Shown: positions 8,612 to 10,015 of the stretch, piece after piece | Numbering within the stretch: position 1 is the first letter of the stretch | Layout of the letters: each line of letters starts with the position of its first letter | Made by a program: the position numbers and the translations under genes | Assembly: GCA_003024985.2 (NCBI GenBank) | Contig: PXIH01S0003665.1 | DNA length: 10,015 bases | Strand: one strand, 5' to 3' | From: Euperipatoides rowelli | Taxonomy: Eukaryota > Onychophora > Udeonychophora > Euonychophora > Peripatopsidae | The notes under the pieces: generated by a model | What the model was told of the DNA's origin: nothing | What the model saw: only the letters and a program-made list of their open reading frames with translations | Databases searched by the model: none

Positions 8612-9240
8612 ATAATAAATAAAACTAAAAAACAGCTTCTATTAAAAAATGTTTATTAAAATTATATTAAAAAACAATTTTTCTCTGTGTACGTCATTCC
8701 AAACTCTTTAAATTTAATTTTCTCCCCAATGGTTTGTCCAATGAACTTGAAATTGGTGTTACTGTAGAGGTCTAGAATATGTATATAAAAGGTCAAGGTC
8801 CTAGGTGGTCACATGGAGGTGCTAGGGGGGGGGGGCCCAAAAGTCTCAATTTTTTTAAAATGCTCACATTAAGTTCAAATTAGAAATTTGTGTTACACTA
8901 GAGAGCTAGAATCACATGAGGGTGCTAGGGGAGGCCAAATTGAATTCCATAATTTTAGATAATAAAAATAGATGCCCATTTTTTCAGGGCTTGGGGGGGG
9001 GGGCAAATAACAATGGTGTGTTTACCATAGTTCCAAACATGATACAAAATTCTGGGCCCAAAAAAAAAATTACCGTCAATTTTGATGGGTTTCGACTAGT
9101 AAATATAAACAGAACTGAACTAAAAATGTCCGTTAGCTTCTAGAAAAATGCTCATTAAATTAAAAATAAAGAGTAAGAACTGATATAAAAATGTCTGTTA
9201 GCTTCTATTAAATAAATGCTTATTTAAAAGGTGTGTTTGT
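8612..9240. repeat. Complex repeat module with two related copies and two 11-G tracts
   Basis: Two diverged copies of one segment lie in tandem. Copy A (about 8740-8870) and copy B (about 8871-8990) share gtgttac, gag/ggtctagaat, tcacatg and ggtgctagggg, in that order. Copy A holds about 31 extra bases (offset 134 at gtgttac, 103 at gctagg). Runs of exactly 11 G occur at 8825-8835 and 8993-9003. Flanking sequence of the form agaact...agcttct...aaaatg occurs at about 8601-8660, 9111-9175 and 9176-9240; the last two form a 65-bp tandem pair. I do not recognise the element. Confidence 0.65.
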
Positions 9241-9492
9241 CATATTATTTCAATGTGTTTCATTACTTTAGTTTGTACCTGGTCACGTGAACATTTAATT
9301 TTATAGATAAACGATCAAGGTTAGTCCTTTCTGAGTAGCAAAGTACTCGATCATAATAAAATAGTTAGCATCTTTAATGCAACAATATTTCCGATGCAAG
9401 TGAAAATGAAATTCTAACTGATTAGTAAAATGAGCAAAAAAAAATATTTGTATCGAAGACTATTTCACAAAGACCGACATTTTCAAATTACT

Positions 9493-9515
9493 GCATTAAT
9501 TCTTTCAGGTAAGGA
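9493..9515 (+). promoter_or_regulatory. Candidate recursive splice site (zero-length exon) at 9508/9509
   Basis: The sequence aattctttcag|gtaaggac joins a good 3' splice site directly to a good 5' splice site, on the strand of the host gene and deep inside its long last intron (4.5 kb after the donor at 5009). This is the known form of a ratcheting point, where the upstream exon is spliced to the AG and the rebuilt donor is used again. It cannot be an ordinary coding exon in the required phase: the incoming aa plus g gives Lys, followed at once by TAA. Use in vivo is not shown. Confidence 0.35.
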
Positions 9516-9749
9516 CTTGTGCAGTGTTTTACTTATGTGAATATTTAAAATCAATGTATTTTGCTCCCCCAAAAAATGAATGCAAAATTCATGATTAGGA
9601 TTGCAGATCATTAAAAAAAAAATTATTACTAAAATCGTCATCTAAATATTGTAATCACTCAGTTTTTACCTAACAATTTATAGCCCTTGAATAAATTCAC
9701 AGGGAAAGCAACCCACCTCTTGAGAAGGGTGAGAAAGTTTGAAACAAAA

Positions 9750-9804
9750 CGCATGAAATGAACAAAAATTTTCTAATGACGAACGGCCTAGTTCATTTCA
9801 TGCG
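9750..9804. repeat. 14-bp perfect inverted repeat with 27-base loop
   Basis: The left arm cgcatgaaatgaac (9750-9763) is the exact reverse complement of the right arm gttcatttcatgcg (9791-9804). The flanking bases do not pair further. It could be a cruciform or RNA hairpin, or the collapsed ends of a small foldback element. Nothing ties it to a function. Confidence 0.7.
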
Positions 9805-10015
9805 CTTAATGACAAATTAAAAAGTATCAAATTATTTAAATAATTTAAAACATTGGCTATTGACAAACACACCTAAAATAAATATAAACATTAAAGGTCA
9901 AATGTAACGGATTTTTAAATTTTTTTTTATTATTGATTTTCAAAGATAATTACTATTAAAAAAATTCTACTGAAAAAAAAAAATTTAAAATGCATAAAAA
10001 AAAGTTATTTAAAGA

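Larger units (their letters stand above)
5009..10015 (+). other. Start of a long last intron (at least 5 kb), no further exon visible
   Basis: After donor gtaagtg the next exon should complete a Lys codon and read V-S-D-A-x-G or similar. No acceptor in the window is followed by such a sequence. Contents: 5009-7740 is AT-rich DNA with poly-T tracts (for example 5514-5525 and 7150-7165) and no gene, RNA or element I can name. 7764-8516 is a retrotransposon relic. 8612-9240 is a repeat module with G tracts. 9508 is a candidate recursive splice site. 9750-9804 is an inverted repeat. The parts of 9210-10015 outside the last two items show nothing I can identify. Confidence 0.7.

Noticed and set aside
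8916-9143. 75-codon plus-strand open frame
   Set aside because: It crosses the G-tract repeat module, so the Gly-rich part comes from the 11-G run and the Lys run from poly-A. No domain is visible.
9509-9600. Coding exon after the acceptor at 9508
   Set aside because: The required phase gives Lys then TAA. The site is better explained as a possible recursive splice site or as chance.

Overview
This is an AT-rich (roughly 70% by eye), intron-containing nuclear segment from an animal, most likely an invertebrate. There is no bacterial gene organisation. The only host gene I can support is a partial plus-strand gene of the gelsolin/villin/severin family. Five exons (78-130, 221-326, 2072-2182, 2641-2707, 4882-5008) join in one frame through GT-AG introns. 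They encode about 154 residues, from the end of gelsolin repeat 1 through repeat 2 and into the linker before repeat 3. The gene starts before the window and continues after it, so the last intron is at least 5 kb. The sequence does not settle the phylum; a lophotrochozoan or another invertebrate fits, but that is inference.

Layout: 1-326 holds the first two exons. 327-2071 is an intron with a degenerate 27-bp minisatellite (about 461-950) and a small CpG-richer patch (about 1571-1713). 2183-2640 is a plain intron. 2708-4881 is an intron with a structured patch ending in an AAAC-type tail (about 3310-3476) and a clean 30-bp minisatellite of about 22 units (3922-4585) with a 152-bp higher-order period. 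5009-10015 is the start of the last intron. It holds an antisense LTR-retrotransposon relic (a probable 329-bp LTR at 8188-8516, a primer binding site matching tRNA-Ser(GCT), and a frameshifted gag fragment down to about 7764), a duplicated module with two 11-G tracts (about 8612-9240), a zero-length-exon type splice motif at 9508/9509 that could be a recursive splice site, and a 14-bp perfect inverted repeat (9750-9804).

Biologically, the gene product should bind actin and sever or cap filaments in a calcium- and phosphoinositide-controlled way. The visible part keeps the calcium ligands of repeat 2. It lacks the two cysteines and the furin site of secreted vertebrate gelsolin, so it looks cytosolic. 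The other elements are intronic passengers, except that the candidate recursive splice site could take part in removing the long last intron. No CRISPR array, tRNA, rRNA or second host gene was seen.
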